Origin: Pleodorina starrii
Taxonomy: Eukaryota; Chlorophyta; Chlorophyceae; Chlamydomonadales; Volvocaceae
Assembly: GCA_030267565.1 (NCBI GenBank)
Contig: BRXU01000002.1
Location: 2,321,001-2,385,000 of the forward strand
Direction of reading: 5' to 3'
DNA: 64,000 nt
The translations under genes and the position numbers were made by a program. The notes beneath the pieces are model-generated. The model searched no databases, was not told the origin of the DNA, and saw nothing but the letters and a program-made list of their open reading frames with translations. How positions within the stretch are numbered: position 1 is the stretch's first letter; each line of letters starts with the position of its first letter. This document shows positions 34,601-45,335 of this stretch, piece after piece.

Positions 34601-36268
34601 AGCCCCTGCCTCGCTGGCGGCGCCCGGTGGGGACGTGTTCAGCCGGCTGGCAGCGGCGCTGGCGGCGCACGGCAGGAGCCCGGACGCGGCGTTCTCGGAG
34701 TTCGACCGCGACGGCAGCGGGCAGCTGTCTACGAGGGAGCTCACGGAGCTGATGATGACGTATCTGCCGGACGCGTCACAGATGGATGTGAAGCACTTCC
34801 TGGCGATGCTGGATACGGACGCGCTGGCGGCGGAGCAGGTGAGGGGCGCATTAGGCATTAGGTACCGTAGAAGGTGAGGGAGCAGTGGGTACCTTTAGAA
34901 GATGAGGGGGCGCGAGGGAGTACCGTGCCACACCTCCTCGCTGCCGGGCGGCCCTGCCGCGCCTGACGCTCCCCCCGGTGCTTATATTTGTTGTTGCTGC
35001 TGCTGCTGCTGCTGCTACGGTTGTTGCTGAGGCTACCAATTCTTCCGCCGTGTGCACGACACGGACGCAGGAGCAGATGCTGAGCCGAAAGGAGTTTGTG
35101 GAGGGTCTGTCTGAGAACGTGCGGATCCAGGAGCAGGTCCGGGCGGGCAGGGACGACGACGAGGTGGTGCCGCGGCTGCAGGTGCGTGCCGGTACCGTGT
35201 CGCCTGGACACACAACCGGGTTGGGGCTTGAGGGGGGAGGGCATGTTGACGTTTCGGCAGCGCGGATGTCTGCGGGGGCCCCCAGGACAGCGTCGGCGCC
35301 GGCACCTCACCCGCCGCGGCCGTTGTCCCCCGCTGCGGACCGCAGCGCGTGAGAGTGCAGCGCAGCTCCCGCTGCTTCTGCTGCCGCTGCTGCCGACCCA
35401 GCCTTCCTCCCATGCCCAAGCTTTGCTCACCGCCTACCTCACTATCAGCCGCAGCCGCATTCCACGTCGCTGCTTGCCGCTGCTGCTTTCACCACACAAT
35501 TATTCCAAACCAACAACACTTCCACACGCATCGCAAAGCGTCACGCCAATCCCCACGCACACACACACACACCATCGCCGCAGCCTCCTATTTCTGTACC
35601 CCCTCCCCTCCCCGCCCCACACTCAACCCAACCGCACGCCCCACGCCCCACGCACACGCGCACACACATGCCCCCCACAGGAGTACCTCACCGACAACGA
35701 GCAGATCCTGCGGGATACGTTTGAGCAGTTCGACGAGAACGGCGACGGCCACCTCGACCACAACGAGCTTCAGGAGCTGGTGGCCAACATCCCCGGACTT
35801 GAGCTCCACGAGAAGAAGTTCATCATGGCGCTGCTCTACGTGCACGACGCCAACCGGGACCTGCGCCTCAGCCTGGACGAGCTGCTCGCCGCCCTGTCCA
35901 AGTTCGGAAAACACGCCGCGCACGCCAATGTCACCGTGGCCAGGTCGCTGCCGCAGCCGCTGCAGCTGCCGCCGCAGGCGGCGCCGGCGCCTACGGCGCC
36001 GCTGGCGCCTTCGGCGCCGGCGGCGCACGCATCGGTGCCGCCGCCGGAGCAGCAGCAGCAGCGTGCGGACGCAGCGGCGGTGGCGCCGGCGGCCCCGGCG
36101 CCGGCGCCCTTGCTACCGGCACCGCTACCCAGCGCGCTGCTGGCGCCGTTGGGGCCGCCGGGCGGGAAGCTGGCGCCGTTGGCGCCCCTGGGGGGGCTTG
36201 GCGGCGGCGCCGGCGCTCTGCCGCGGCCAGGGGCGTTGGCGCCTCTGGCGCCCTTGCCGGGACGGTAA
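31644..36268 (+). CDS. Membrane-anchored DUF4347-like domain protein with EF-hands
   Basis: Eight exons sum to 846 residues: 31644-31776, 31886-32061, 32338-32458, 32661-32944, 33449-33514, 33777-34838, 35071-35181, 35681-36268. One transmembrane helix (about residues 60-84, WAAIALAIIIGLLILAMTIW) is followed by basic residues. Residues about 215-380 resemble DUF4347, with LVLISSRV, a VLSVAVVAPGSKPGTVGLL strand-turn and VDLLGCRV. An Ala/Pro-rich linker follows. Next come EF-hand loops: DRDGSGQLSTRE (570-581, canonical), a degenerate one across the exon 6/7 junction, DENGDGHLDHNE (669-680, canonical) and DANRDLRLSLDE (707-718, weakened). The C-terminus is Ala/Pro-rich. It is probably a calcium-responsive membrane protein; the role of DUF4347 is not known. 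The first exon uses an apparent GC donor (CCAG|gcgagt) and is the least certain part. Confidence 0.75.
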
Positions 36269-38579
36269 ATCCTTCAAACTGCCGAGTAGAGGTCTATTAG
36301 TTTGAAGGTGCCTCCTCGGACAACGAACAAACGAACGAATGCAACTACGCTTGCGTGATATCGCACACGGTACCGTTGGCGGCCGAGGGGCTTCGGCTGA
36401 CTGGGGATGAGGGGACAGCATTGCCAAGAGGGTGATGGCGGCGCTTATGTGTGCATGTGTGCGGGCCAGTGGGGCGGTGGGTGAGTGGCTCGGGCGCAGC
36501 GGAGGTCCCGAACCGTGTCGTATCACTTGGGGCTTAGTGGCTTTTCCTCCCGTGGGGGACGCTCCCTAACGCTCCCCTAACGCTCTGTGCTGCACGGGCG
36601 ATTCGAGTGGACAAACAGACAGAAGGACGGACGAGCGATACTTATAGACGGGCGGACGGGTAAACGGGGGGGGGCGTAACGTTGTCTTGCGGTTGTTGGG
36701 AGGAGGGCATGGACAGCCGCAGCGTGGAGACGGTGAGTATGTATGGACAGGCCAGACAGAGGTGACGGCGCTTGGAAGGGAGTGGCAGGGGAGCGGGGGG
36801 GTTATCCACCGGCGGTGGGGGTGGGGGTGGGGGTGGAGCCGGCGGGTTGGGCTGAGTGGAGGCTTTGCGACGGCCAGGTGCCGCGTCCTGTCCTTACGTG
36901 TGATGGACAGTCAGCCCTAAAGAGGAAGGAGTCTAAGAACACGCTGCCTACCGCGGCGCTGCCTACCACTGCACCGGATCTGATACCTGGACGACGGAAA
37001 GCGCGAGCAGGCCAGGTCATAGCAGGAGCCGCTGCCTAGACAGGACCGAGCGAGCCCGGGGGCCGGGCCGGTGGGGAGAGAGCACAGAGGCCCGCGGCGA
37101 GGCGGGGAAACAGGCTCCGCCGCCAGGCTCGCCAACTGGCGGCGGGCCCGAGTTACCCACAAACAGCCGCAGCAACAGACCTGACACAGCAACTCGCGGG
37201 CTGTAACTGGAAGAGCCCCCCTGCCCTAATAGGCTCGAAGGAACAGGCTGAGGTGTACGCCGTTGCCGTAGGTAGTGCAGTGGGCGCTGCCGGCTTCCCA
37301 ACGGGCGGTCGGGGACGCGGCTCCCCAGGGGACTTGCAGCGCCCAACACCCGGCTCGGCTCATGATCCTATTTGAGGGGCTTGCAGGTGCGCGTGATAAC
37401 CATTGGGCCATTGTGGCTGCAGGCAGTTGGAAGTCTATGACTGGCACGAGTGCGGTTTCAGCTGCAAAACCACAACCGCCGGGGGGTAGTGGGGTATCGA
37501 TGCGTGGGGCCCCTTGTGGTGGGAAACACCCCTGGGGGGTCGATACGTGGAAGGAGGGCCGGGGGGACGGAGCAGGAAGTACGGTGGCGTTTGAGTGACA
37601 GCGGGAAGTGCGCTTTGTGAGTCAGGTGAAGCAGCGTGCTCGCTTGAAGTGTCTGTACGTGCTGTCGTAGCATATCGTTTGCCTAGTTCCGTAGCCGCAT
37701 GCTTTCCGCACGTACCGCCCCCAGAAGTCCCGCGAACTCTTCGATATGCCTTTCTCTATTAATAAAATCCAGAAGTCAATCAAATTTTTGAAACAACATC
37801 TTCAGTGGTGTTTTCGACGGCACCCTGCCGCAGCACATACGGTACAACCGCCGACGGCATGGAATAAACACAAGTGCCCAATGACCATACCTGTGAGGCG
37901 GTGAGCGCTCGCAGGGAGACAAGTCATTCACTCTCTATGGGCCCGTCGCTGATGCTTCGTATTCAAGTCCTGTGAACTGCCAACCGGTCAGTCTTCCATA
38001 AGACTCAATCCCCTAGCGGCATCATGTTTTTGCGTCGCACTTTCTCACCTAGCGAACAATGCTTCTCTAGCGTTGGCTGCGTGCAATCCTTTGCCGTTGT
38101 ACATGCCTTCAAAACCTCTCCCTTTGTCATACTCTCATACACCAGGGGGCACGTCCACCGTAGGCCAGAACTGCAAGCGTTAACATTTATCTTGCATTTC
38201 CAAACTGCACAATCCAAGCATCGCACGTTACCTCTCCGTTACCGCCTTGGACGCTGCTCATGCGCCTGCGGCCTACGCCCTCGTCAAGAAGCCAGCGCGC
38301 TTGGCATCAGGCTTGACATCAGGCTCCTCCTGAGTTGAGCGGGTGCGCGAAAACAGCCGCGAAACGGCGTTTCTGCTTTGGCCCTGGTTCCGGGTTTCTT
38401 CACGCTCTTCACCTGGGGCCCCGACCAGCTTGATCGCGCGGCTGCCCCTATTGCATGCAGCGCCTTTGGTCGCTTGCTTTCACGCTGGAAGGCAACTGCT
38501 CCTGGAGTCCCCTCCCGTTTCGCGTCTTCAGCCCCGGCGCCCGTGGTGGCGAACCTGCTGTGCCGCACCTCCTCGCGCC
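36269..38579. other. Intergenic: 3' UTR of the EF-hand gene and upstream region of the SIM/AT-hook orphan
   Basis: No gene is recognised. A TGTAA at 37202-37206 is about 930 bases past the EF-hand gene stop. The stretch 37650-38340 is AT-richer and would hold the promoter of the next gene. The long frame of the downstream orphan is open upstream to 38343, but the first ATG in it is at 38580, so extra coding sequence or a 5' exon between 38340 and 38580 cannot be excluded. Confidence 0.45.
37202..37206 (+). terminator. Candidate TGTAA poly(A) signal, EF-hand gene
   Basis: First TGTAA on the plus strand noticed after the stop at 36268. TGTAA is the usual nuclear poly(A) signal in Chlamydomonas-type algae. 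The 3' UTR would be about 0.95 kb, within the usual range there. Confidence 0.35.
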
Positions 38580-41270
38580 ATGGAGGTCGCCACCGTCGGG
38601 TGCGCCGCCGGGTACGTCGGTCAGAGCCAGGGCCAGTGGCCGAGCCACCACGCCGCCGCCGCGGCGGACCTCCCCCGAAGGACTGCCCGTCCGGGCGACG
38701 GCCCCACCGCCGCCATCCAGCCTCCGCAGCTTCACCCCCAGCGGCCGGAGCCGCAGGTGCAGCCCCGAGAAGGCCTGCAGCGCCGCGCCAGCAGCCTCCC
38801 CCGACCCAAGCGCCGCCGCGATCAGGACCAGCGCCGGCAGGCGGTGCGCCGCCGTCTGGGTGAGGTGTACGCAAAAACTGTCGTCATCGAAACGCCGCCC
38901 GACCTCGCGAGCGTCTTCGCTGAGCAAGACGCAGCGAACGCCGCGGGCCGCCCTGCTGGCTGCGATGGAAGCGGCGATGGCGGTGGCAGCCCTAACAATT
39001 GCCGGGACCCTTGCGATGGCGCTGCTGCCGGGGGCACCGGCGGCTCGGCCAGCGTCGGCGGCGACGGCTGGGGTGATGGCCGCGTGGCGCGCACCAGCGG
39101 CCCATGGATTGACCTCTGCCGCGAGGCGGGCGACGGCGCCGGTGCGGGCATCGATGCCGGTGCGGCTGCCGGGGGCGATGGCGGAAGTGGGGCGGGGAAG
39201 GGCGGTGATGGATGTGGGGGTACTGGTGGGCCGATGCCGGAAGCGCCTGTGGTCGCATGTACCGGGTCCGTCCCCAGCGCTTCACCGGAAGGGGGAGCAT
39301 GCAGCGCGACGTTCGGACGGCCGGGCAGCCCGCCTGCGCACCAGGCCGTAGGGCCCGACGGCAGAGGCGGAATTGTCCGCAGCGAGGGCGTCCGCGGCCG
39401 CAACGAACATGACAGCGTGCGCGGTGGCAGTTGCGGCGGTTCCGGCGACAGCGGCAGCCGCGACTGCAACAGCCGTGGCAGCAGCAGAGGCGGCAGCGGC
39501 GGCAGCGCATCCCTGGATGTGGACTCGCTGACAGGGCCGGACCCGCTGCCGGAGCTGCCGGCGCCGGGTGGTGCGGAGGCCCAACAGCATCCGCCGGATG
39601 TGATCGACCTCACGGCGGCTTCGGACAGCGAAGAGGATGCGGTCGCGGCCGCGGGTAGACCTGGTCGCCAGCGGGAGCCGTCGCACCGGCTGCTGGCGGC
39701 GCAGGGCACGGCGACGCCGGCGCTGTGTCTGCAGCCACAGTGCCCATCGAAGCAGCCGCCGCAGCAGCAGCAGCCGCCGCAGCCCCTTCAGCCCTTTCAG
39801 CCCCATCAAAAGCAGCAGCAGCCCCCGCAGCAGCAGCAGCAGCAGCAGCAGCCCCATCACCAAAAGCAGCAGCAGCAGCAGCCCGGCTCCGGCGCAGAGG
39901 GGCGGCGGCTGCAGCGGTTGTGCCGCCTCAAGGGGATCATCACCCTCAGTCGTGAGGCCCGGCAGCAGCATGCGGCGCAGCAGCTCCTAGCCCAGCAGTT
40001 CCTAGCGCAGCAGTACCTGGCAAAGCGGCAGCAGCAGCAGCAGCAGCCGGCGCGGCCGTGCGAGCTGCCGTCACAGCAGCCTCCTGTGCGGCCACCACCA
40101 CTGTCACCGTCGCACCAACAAGCAGAGCATCCCCCGCGCACGTCTCCGGTGAAGTGTGGCAGCCTGTCGGACCGCCGACCAGGGGACCCTTCCGCGGAGG
40201 CCATGGCCGACGGCGGCGGGCCCCGCGAGGGCGGCGGGCCCCGTGTGGGCTGCGGGCCCCGTGAGGGCGACGTCACGGCTCTGGCGGCTACGGCGCTACG
40301 GGCTATAGTGGCGTCAGAGGCGACAGCGGCGGCGGCTGGGACTGCGAAATCGCGCCTGGCGATGTTTCGGAGCAGGGGATCCGGCGTTGTGGAAATCGGT
40401 GTCGCGGCGGCGGCCGCGCTGCCGCCGGCAAGAGCACTGCCGGGGCCGCCTGCGCCGCCGCCGTGCGGGCCGCGACCTGTGACCGCGTCGCGCACGCCGT
40501 CGCCGTATACCGGCGGCTGCCGCTCCGAGACCACCGAGGTCGCCAGTGCGGCGGAGACGCTGCTGCGCCTCTGCACGGACAGCGGCCGCCGCGACGACCG
40601 CCGGGCCGCCGATGGGGGCGCGCAAGCGCCGGATCACGGGGGCGGTGATGGTGCCAGGTCGTGTGAACGCCGGGCGGAACTGCCTATGCCGCCGCCGCCG
40701 GTAGTCGGCCGGGCTCCTGCGGACCTGTGGCGTGGTGGCGGGTTCCTCGCACGAGCACCCCTGCAGCCCCTGCCGCCGCCGCCTCCGCAACCGCCGCCGC
40801 ACCAGGGGCCCGGAGCACCGCAGGGCGAGTGGGCGGTGGCAGCGGCGGCGCGGGAGCGCTGGCGACAGGCTCCCTCGCCCCAGCAGCGGCAGCCGCAGTG
40901 GCAGGACATCTACCTGTTGCCTCCGCCAGCGCAGCCGCCTCCGCAGCCACCGCCGGCCCCGCCGCCTCCGGGGCAGCAGTTTGCACAGCTGCTGCTGCTG
41001 CAGCAACACCGCCCCCAGGTACTGCAGCTGCAACAGCAGGCGCAGCGGCAGCGGGAGCAGCCGAAGAAGCGGCGGGGCCGTCCGTGCAGCGCGGCTGGCG
41101 GCCGGGCGGAGCCTCATGCGCCCCAGGATGTAGCCGTGCCCGCACCGCCGCTGCCGCCGTCCCTGCTGGAGCAGCATCCACCGCCCCCGCTGAAGCAGCA
41201 GCAGCCGCGGCAACAGCAGCAGCAGCAGCCACCGAAGCGAAGGTGGGGCCGTACCCGCAAGATGGAGTAG
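38580..41270 (+). CDS. Intron-less Gln/Pro-rich orphan with SUMO-interacting motif and AT-hook
   Basis: A single open frame of 896 residues from ATG 38580, unusual beside heavily split neighbours. The N-terminal third is Arg- then Gly/Ser-rich, with one ordered-looking patch (RRLGEVYAKTVVIETPPDL). Residues 341-345 are VIDLT, followed by an acidic/serine stretch (ASDSEEDA), the classic layout of a phospho-regulated SUMO-interacting motif. Long Gln runs (about 400-430) precede a basic helix-like segment (RRLQRLCRLKGIITLSREAR) with AQQ-LLAQQFLAQQ repeats. Near the C-terminus KKRRGRP (about 829-835) matches an AT-hook core, and the protein ends KRRWGRTRKME. This suggests a DNA-associated, SUMO-binding nuclear protein, by inference only. 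No catalytic domain was recognised. The minus strand is also open over long stretches, but the motifs favour the plus strand. Confidence 0.6.
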   Translation: MEVATVGCAAGYVGQSQGQWPSHHAAAAADLPRRTARPGDGPTAAIQPPQLHPQRPEPQVQPREGLQRRASSLPRPKRRRDQDQRRQAVRRRLGEVYAKTVVIETPPDLASVFAEQDAANAAGRPAGCDGSGDGGGSPNNCRDPCDGAAAGGTGGSASVGGDGWGDGRVARTSGPWIDLCREAGDGAGAGIDAGAAAGGDGGSGAGKGGDGCGGTGGPMPEAPVVACTGSVPSASPEGGACSATFGRPGSPPAHQAVGPDGRGGIVRSEGVRGRNEHDSVRGGSCGGSGDSGSRDCNSRGSSRGGSGGSASLDVDSLTGPDPLPELPAPGGAEAQQHPPDVIDLTAASDSEEDAVAAAGRPGRQREPSHRLLAAQGTATPALCLQPQCPSKQPPQQQQPPQPLQPFQPHQKQQQPPQQQQQQQQPHHQKQQQQQPGSGAEGRRLQRLCRLKGIITLSREARQQHAAQQLLAQQFLAQQYLAKRQQQQQQPARPCELPSQQPPVRPPPLSPSHQQAEHPPRTSPVKCGSLSDRRPGDPSAEAMADGGGPREGGGPRVGCGPREGDVTALAATALRAIVASEATAAAAGTAKSRLAMFRSRGSGVVEIGVAAAAALPPARALPGPPAPPPCGPRPVTASRTPSPYTGGCRSETTEVASAAETLLRLCTDSGRRDDRRAADGGAQAPDHGGGDGARSCERRAELPMPPPPVVGRAPADLWRGGGFLARAPLQPLPPPPPQPPPHQGPGAPQGEWAVAAAARERWRQAPSPQQRQPQWQDIYLLPPPAQPPPQPPPAPPPPGQQFAQLLLLQQHRPQVLQLQQQAQRQREQPKKRRGRPCSAAGGRAEPHAPQDVAVPAPPLPPSLLEQHPPPPLKQQQPRQQQQQQPPKRRWGRTRKME

Positions 41271-41751
41271 GGCGCGCGCGTGAGGACGTCCTCCCCGGTG
41301 GTTGCCAGTGGGTGGCTGTGTCGTCGGCTGGGAGACGGAAAGGAACAGGTCTTGCGGTGGGGGAGGGACTCAGCGGCACCGCGCCCCTGTGACCTGGAAG
41401 CACGGGGCACAGGAAGTGGTGGAGCGGGGGGCGGGGCCGGGGGCGGATGGATGAGAACGCGTGGATGAGGGCGGCGGCCGCGACAGACGCAGCAGTAGCA
41501 GCAGCAAGTAGCCGCAGCAGCAGCAAGTTTGGGGGAAGGCCGGCACGGCGGTGACGAGGGTCGTCGCTCGCCGGTGCAGCGGGGAGGTGCGCGCGCACGC
41601 CGCTGCAGAGGCGGTGGCGGCGGCGGAAGATGTTGGGTTTCATGGTTTGGGGGCCTGTGGGGCATTGGGCGGAAAACTATGCCGCGTTGCGCGACTGGTC
41701 GTGTGTGGTGTGCGGCCGTGGGACTCCTCAACAAGAGGGTTGGGGGACTCG

Positions 41752-41820
41752 GGACTGACTGACTGACTGACTGACTGACTTACATACTGACTGACTAATA
41801 AGCTGACTGAATGACTGACT
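41752..41820. repeat. (GACT)n tetranucleotide tract
   Basis: Seven or so perfect GACT units, then imperfect ones (ACTGACTGACTAATAAGCTG), in the 3' region of the SIM/AT-hook gene. Confidence 0.9.
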
Positions 41821-42328
41821 GCGCGGAAATGTATGGCAATTCTTGTGTTGTTTGGCCAGGCAGTATTTGCAGGTGTTACGTACGGCAGGCTTTCGATAGG
41901 AAGGCATGAGTCAGGTAGTTTGCCGACCCATGGGTCACAAACATGAATTCGAGTTTTTTGCTGGTTGTTTCTTTCGCATGTGCCGAGCGAGGCGCTGCGG
42001 GGTTTGTGTGTCTGTGTGCGTGTGTGTGAGGGGGGCCGGATGGAGTGCAACGCGTCCCCTCGGTGCCGGTTGCAGCAACGGCGGTTGGGGGGAAGGGGTG
42101 CGGTCACGCTTTGGAAACACACACATGCCCGGAGACCAGGAATGGAGCGCGCCCAGCGTCGCTGCGGCTCCTTGACGCGTTTTTGGGCGGGGCCCCAGCG
42201 CGAAGCGCCCGGGGGGGCCCCGCCCTGTAGGATTGCCCATGTCCGTGCCTGTGAACTGTGAACTGTGGACTGTGGACTGTGGTGTCCTAACCAAAGTGCA
42301 GACTCTCGGCCAACTTAAAGGCTGCACA

Positions 42329-42333
42329 TGTAA
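42329..42333 (+). terminator. Candidate TGTAA poly(A) signal, SIM/AT-hook gene
   Basis: TGTAA about 1.06 kb after the stop at 41270; no nearer copy was noticed on the plus strand. Weak positional evidence only. Confidence 0.25.
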
Positions 42334-45068
42334 AAGATTACATTCTTTATTGCATGGTAAATTTATTATAGGAACCCAACATCGCATGAGTAAAAACCAG
42401 TTTGGCAGTCTCCATGGACCGAGGCCGCGGTCAAACCAACACCTCTCGGCCTATAATTAATTACCGAAGATTCATCGTTCCTCAAAGTGGATTTCTGACA
42501 TGACGGCGTGAAATGAATCTTCGTTTCGGCGACCAACTAAGTTTGCATTGCGAACATTCTTCCCGCGACCACACCACAGCAGCTCTGCTAGCTGGTCCGA
42601 CCGACTTGACGCATATTACTATAACAACAAAGGTTGCATGGGACAAACCATTAGGGGCGAACTGCTGGTTGTCGGACGCCAAGCGGCAAATTGCACGCAC
42701 GACGCGGCGGTCTTCTGCGGGCCGCCCAACAAGTGCAGTCGGCAACCTAGGGGACTTCTACCGTTCCTGTCCTAATGTTAAAGTTGTGAAGCCTGCTCTA
42801 CGATACGGCGGATACCTTGGTAGCGAAGCCTGTGCACTCCCGTCGGCGGCAAGTGCACGTCGTCGCGACCCTCGCAAACAGATCCGCTGTCCTTCTATTT
42901 GCAAGTCAGCCTGCGTGATATGTGAATGATACACTCCATGTATGTCTACTGTCAAGCTACTTAAGCCAAGCAATGCGCTCGCGGGAAGAGTTGCACAGTG
43001 CCGAGACGGAGCGCGATGCTATACATGGGGCGGATTGCTGAAGCCGCAGGCATTTCGGATATACAGCTCTGGCTGTCTATCAGCAGGAATGTCGACACTC
43101 TCACACTTCACGCCCTCGCCGCCCTAACACTCAACTTAAACCATACGGATTGAACGGGGCCCCGCCCTTTTTCCGGCTTCAAGGAAGCCGACACCAACCC
43201 CTTGTCATTCGCTCAGGGCGAGTTTCTTTTGGTGTCCTATGGGTGCCCCAGTCACTCCTGCTTTGCTGCCTGCTGAATGACGGGCGCTGTGTGTGAGAGG
43301 AGGCCGAAAGGGGGACAGGAAGACACCGCAACCGCATACTGGGAGCCGCCCGGCTGCCGGGGGCTGTTGCGGCTTTCCCCCCCCCCCACCCCCCGAAGAG
43401 AGGTGGCGCCTGACAAGGCTGCGGCCGGGCGGAGCAGGAGGACAGCGCCCCACAACCCCAATATGAACGCGTTGAAGTGTGTGGGATCTTCGTCAAGTTC
43501 AATTTCCGTAGTGGGTACGAAGTAATCGTATCATTATGTACTGATATCTTTTGTATGACGGCCGGTCAATGGCCCGAATGGGCAGGATTGGCGGCTTTGT
43601 ATTCAACAGGGGTCCTCCTCGGCTTGGGAGGGGGGCGAGTCACGGCTCAGCGGCCGCGCAGGGTTTGTTTGGGCTGGGCGGCTGCCGCATCGGCATTGAT
43701 TACGATGTTCATTTACATTTTGGGGGGACTAGCCGTTTGGCGAAGGATTGCACAGCGGCGGTTTCACCTTCATTCATTTTCGGACCGACAGGCAGGCGAG
43801 CAGGTGGGCGGCATCGCCGCGCGTGGGGCAGGAGCCGGAGGATCCTCCTGCGGCGCACGGGGGATGCCGGAGGCGAGTGTTGCAGGGCTTGCAAACCCTC
43901 AGGCCGTGCACATGCAGAAGGCATGCGCAGCGCTTGTTCTGTTGTGTGTGTGCCTTCCTCCCCCCGGGGGGCAACGCGGGTACTTCTACGAAGTGCCCCG
44001 ATGCAACACCCTTACATTCGGTACCCTGAGTGTTGCGTCCGAATGCATCATCGAGGTGATGATGGCTATGCGGAAGAGCGGCGGGGCCTGGCTCCGAAGT
44101 ACCGGTACCGTTGGTGGGCGGCCAGGATCCAAAACCGGATCCGGATCCGGGCGAGAAGGAACGCGGTTGGCCTCCTGGTGCCCGCAGGGGACGCGGTACT
44201 GACCGCACCGCAACGCCCCTGCGTTGGACTGATGTTGTTTCTCTTGTAGCTTTTCATTTGGTGGTGGTCGTCGTGGTGGTGCCGTGGTGGTGGTGGTGAC
44301 AAGTTCTGTCGGTACTACCGGTAGTGGTAGTGGTTGCAAGTGGTCACGAAGAACGGCCGGATGCAGCAAAGTCTCCCGTACCTTGCATGGTCCCACAGTT
44401 GCTCAGTACACAGTGTACGACGACGTGGACGAGTCCCCCCGTGCCACGCAGCTGACCCCCTCCAGCCGCCATAACGCGCGCTGCACCGATGACGTCAGTC
44501 AGCCGGCAGGTTGTGTGTGTCGCAGAGCGTGCACAGCCGGGCACGCTCTCACGCTCTACGGTATCGCGACGGGGAGCGCATCGCTCAGTCCGCGTATTTA
44601 CCTTGTCTGCCCCCCACCCCCCCACCCCCAGAGCCCGGACTCACGCACGCTGTCGGTCGTCCCCTCCCCTCTCGTCTCTTCCCCGCACCTCCACTCCTTC
44701 ACCGCCCCCGCCCGCCAGGATGTCCTGCTGCCCCAGGTCCCCTCCTTCCGCCAACCTCCTTCCCGGTGGTGAGCGGTGCAGTCTCCTCCCCTTCAAGGAC
44801 ACATCCTCCTCCGCCCCCGCCTCGCAACATTTGTGCCCTGACAACGGCTACGCAACAACCACCAAAGCCACGCACGCCCCTTCACCGAGGACGGGACGCA
44901 ACAATGCACGTCGACCCCACCAGCCGTCAAGTCAGTGTGCCGTTTGAGGCATTTCCAGCTCTCGATCGCCCGCAGCACCAAACACAGCATACACAGACAC
45001 AGACACAGTGCCTCCCGTCCCATCCCCTGACCGCCGCAACCACCATGGGGCACTCACTTTCTTTGCCA

Positions 45069-45073
45069 GCTTA
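45069..45073 (-). terminator. Candidate TGTAA poly(A) signal, MTA gene
   Basis: On the minus strand TGTAA lies about 265 bases past the MTA stop codon, a reasonable 3' UTR length for these algae. Confidence 0.4.
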
Positions 45074-45335
45074 CATGGCGACAACAAATGCGCGTCCATC
45101 CATCCATCCAGTCATCTATCCCCCGCGCGGCCAGGGCAGCTGTCCTTCCCAGATCTCCCACCACCGCCTCCACCACCGCCTCCACCACCGCCTCCTCTTC
45201 CTCTGCGCACAGCACCCAGGTTCTCAAGCGCCTCCGGCCCCCGACCCATCCCTTCATCCGAACACGCCATACACACAGCCCCATCCCCCACCAACACCCC
45301 CCGCTTCCCTCCCCCACTCCCCCACCCCCCTCTCC

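Larger units (their letters stand above)
41271..45335. other. Intergenic: convergent 3' regions of the SIM/AT-hook orphan and MTA
   Basis: No gene is firmly recognised. The region holds a (GACT)n tract (41752-41820), a TGTAA at 42329-42333 (+) and an AT-richer block at 42240-43160. A plus-strand ORF from ATG 43555 to 44202 (215 codons) has two or three hydrophobic stretches, such as SALITMFIYILGGLAVWRRI. It has no recognisable family, and I cannot support it as a gene beyond the open frame. The MTA 3' UTR should occupy the part just below 45336. Confidence 0.45.

Noticed and set aside
39282..41643. Long minus-strand ORFs opposite the SIM/AT-hook gene
   Set aside because: They are Leu/Arg-rich mirrors of the Gln runs, without motifs; the plus frame is longer and carries VIDLT and RGRP.
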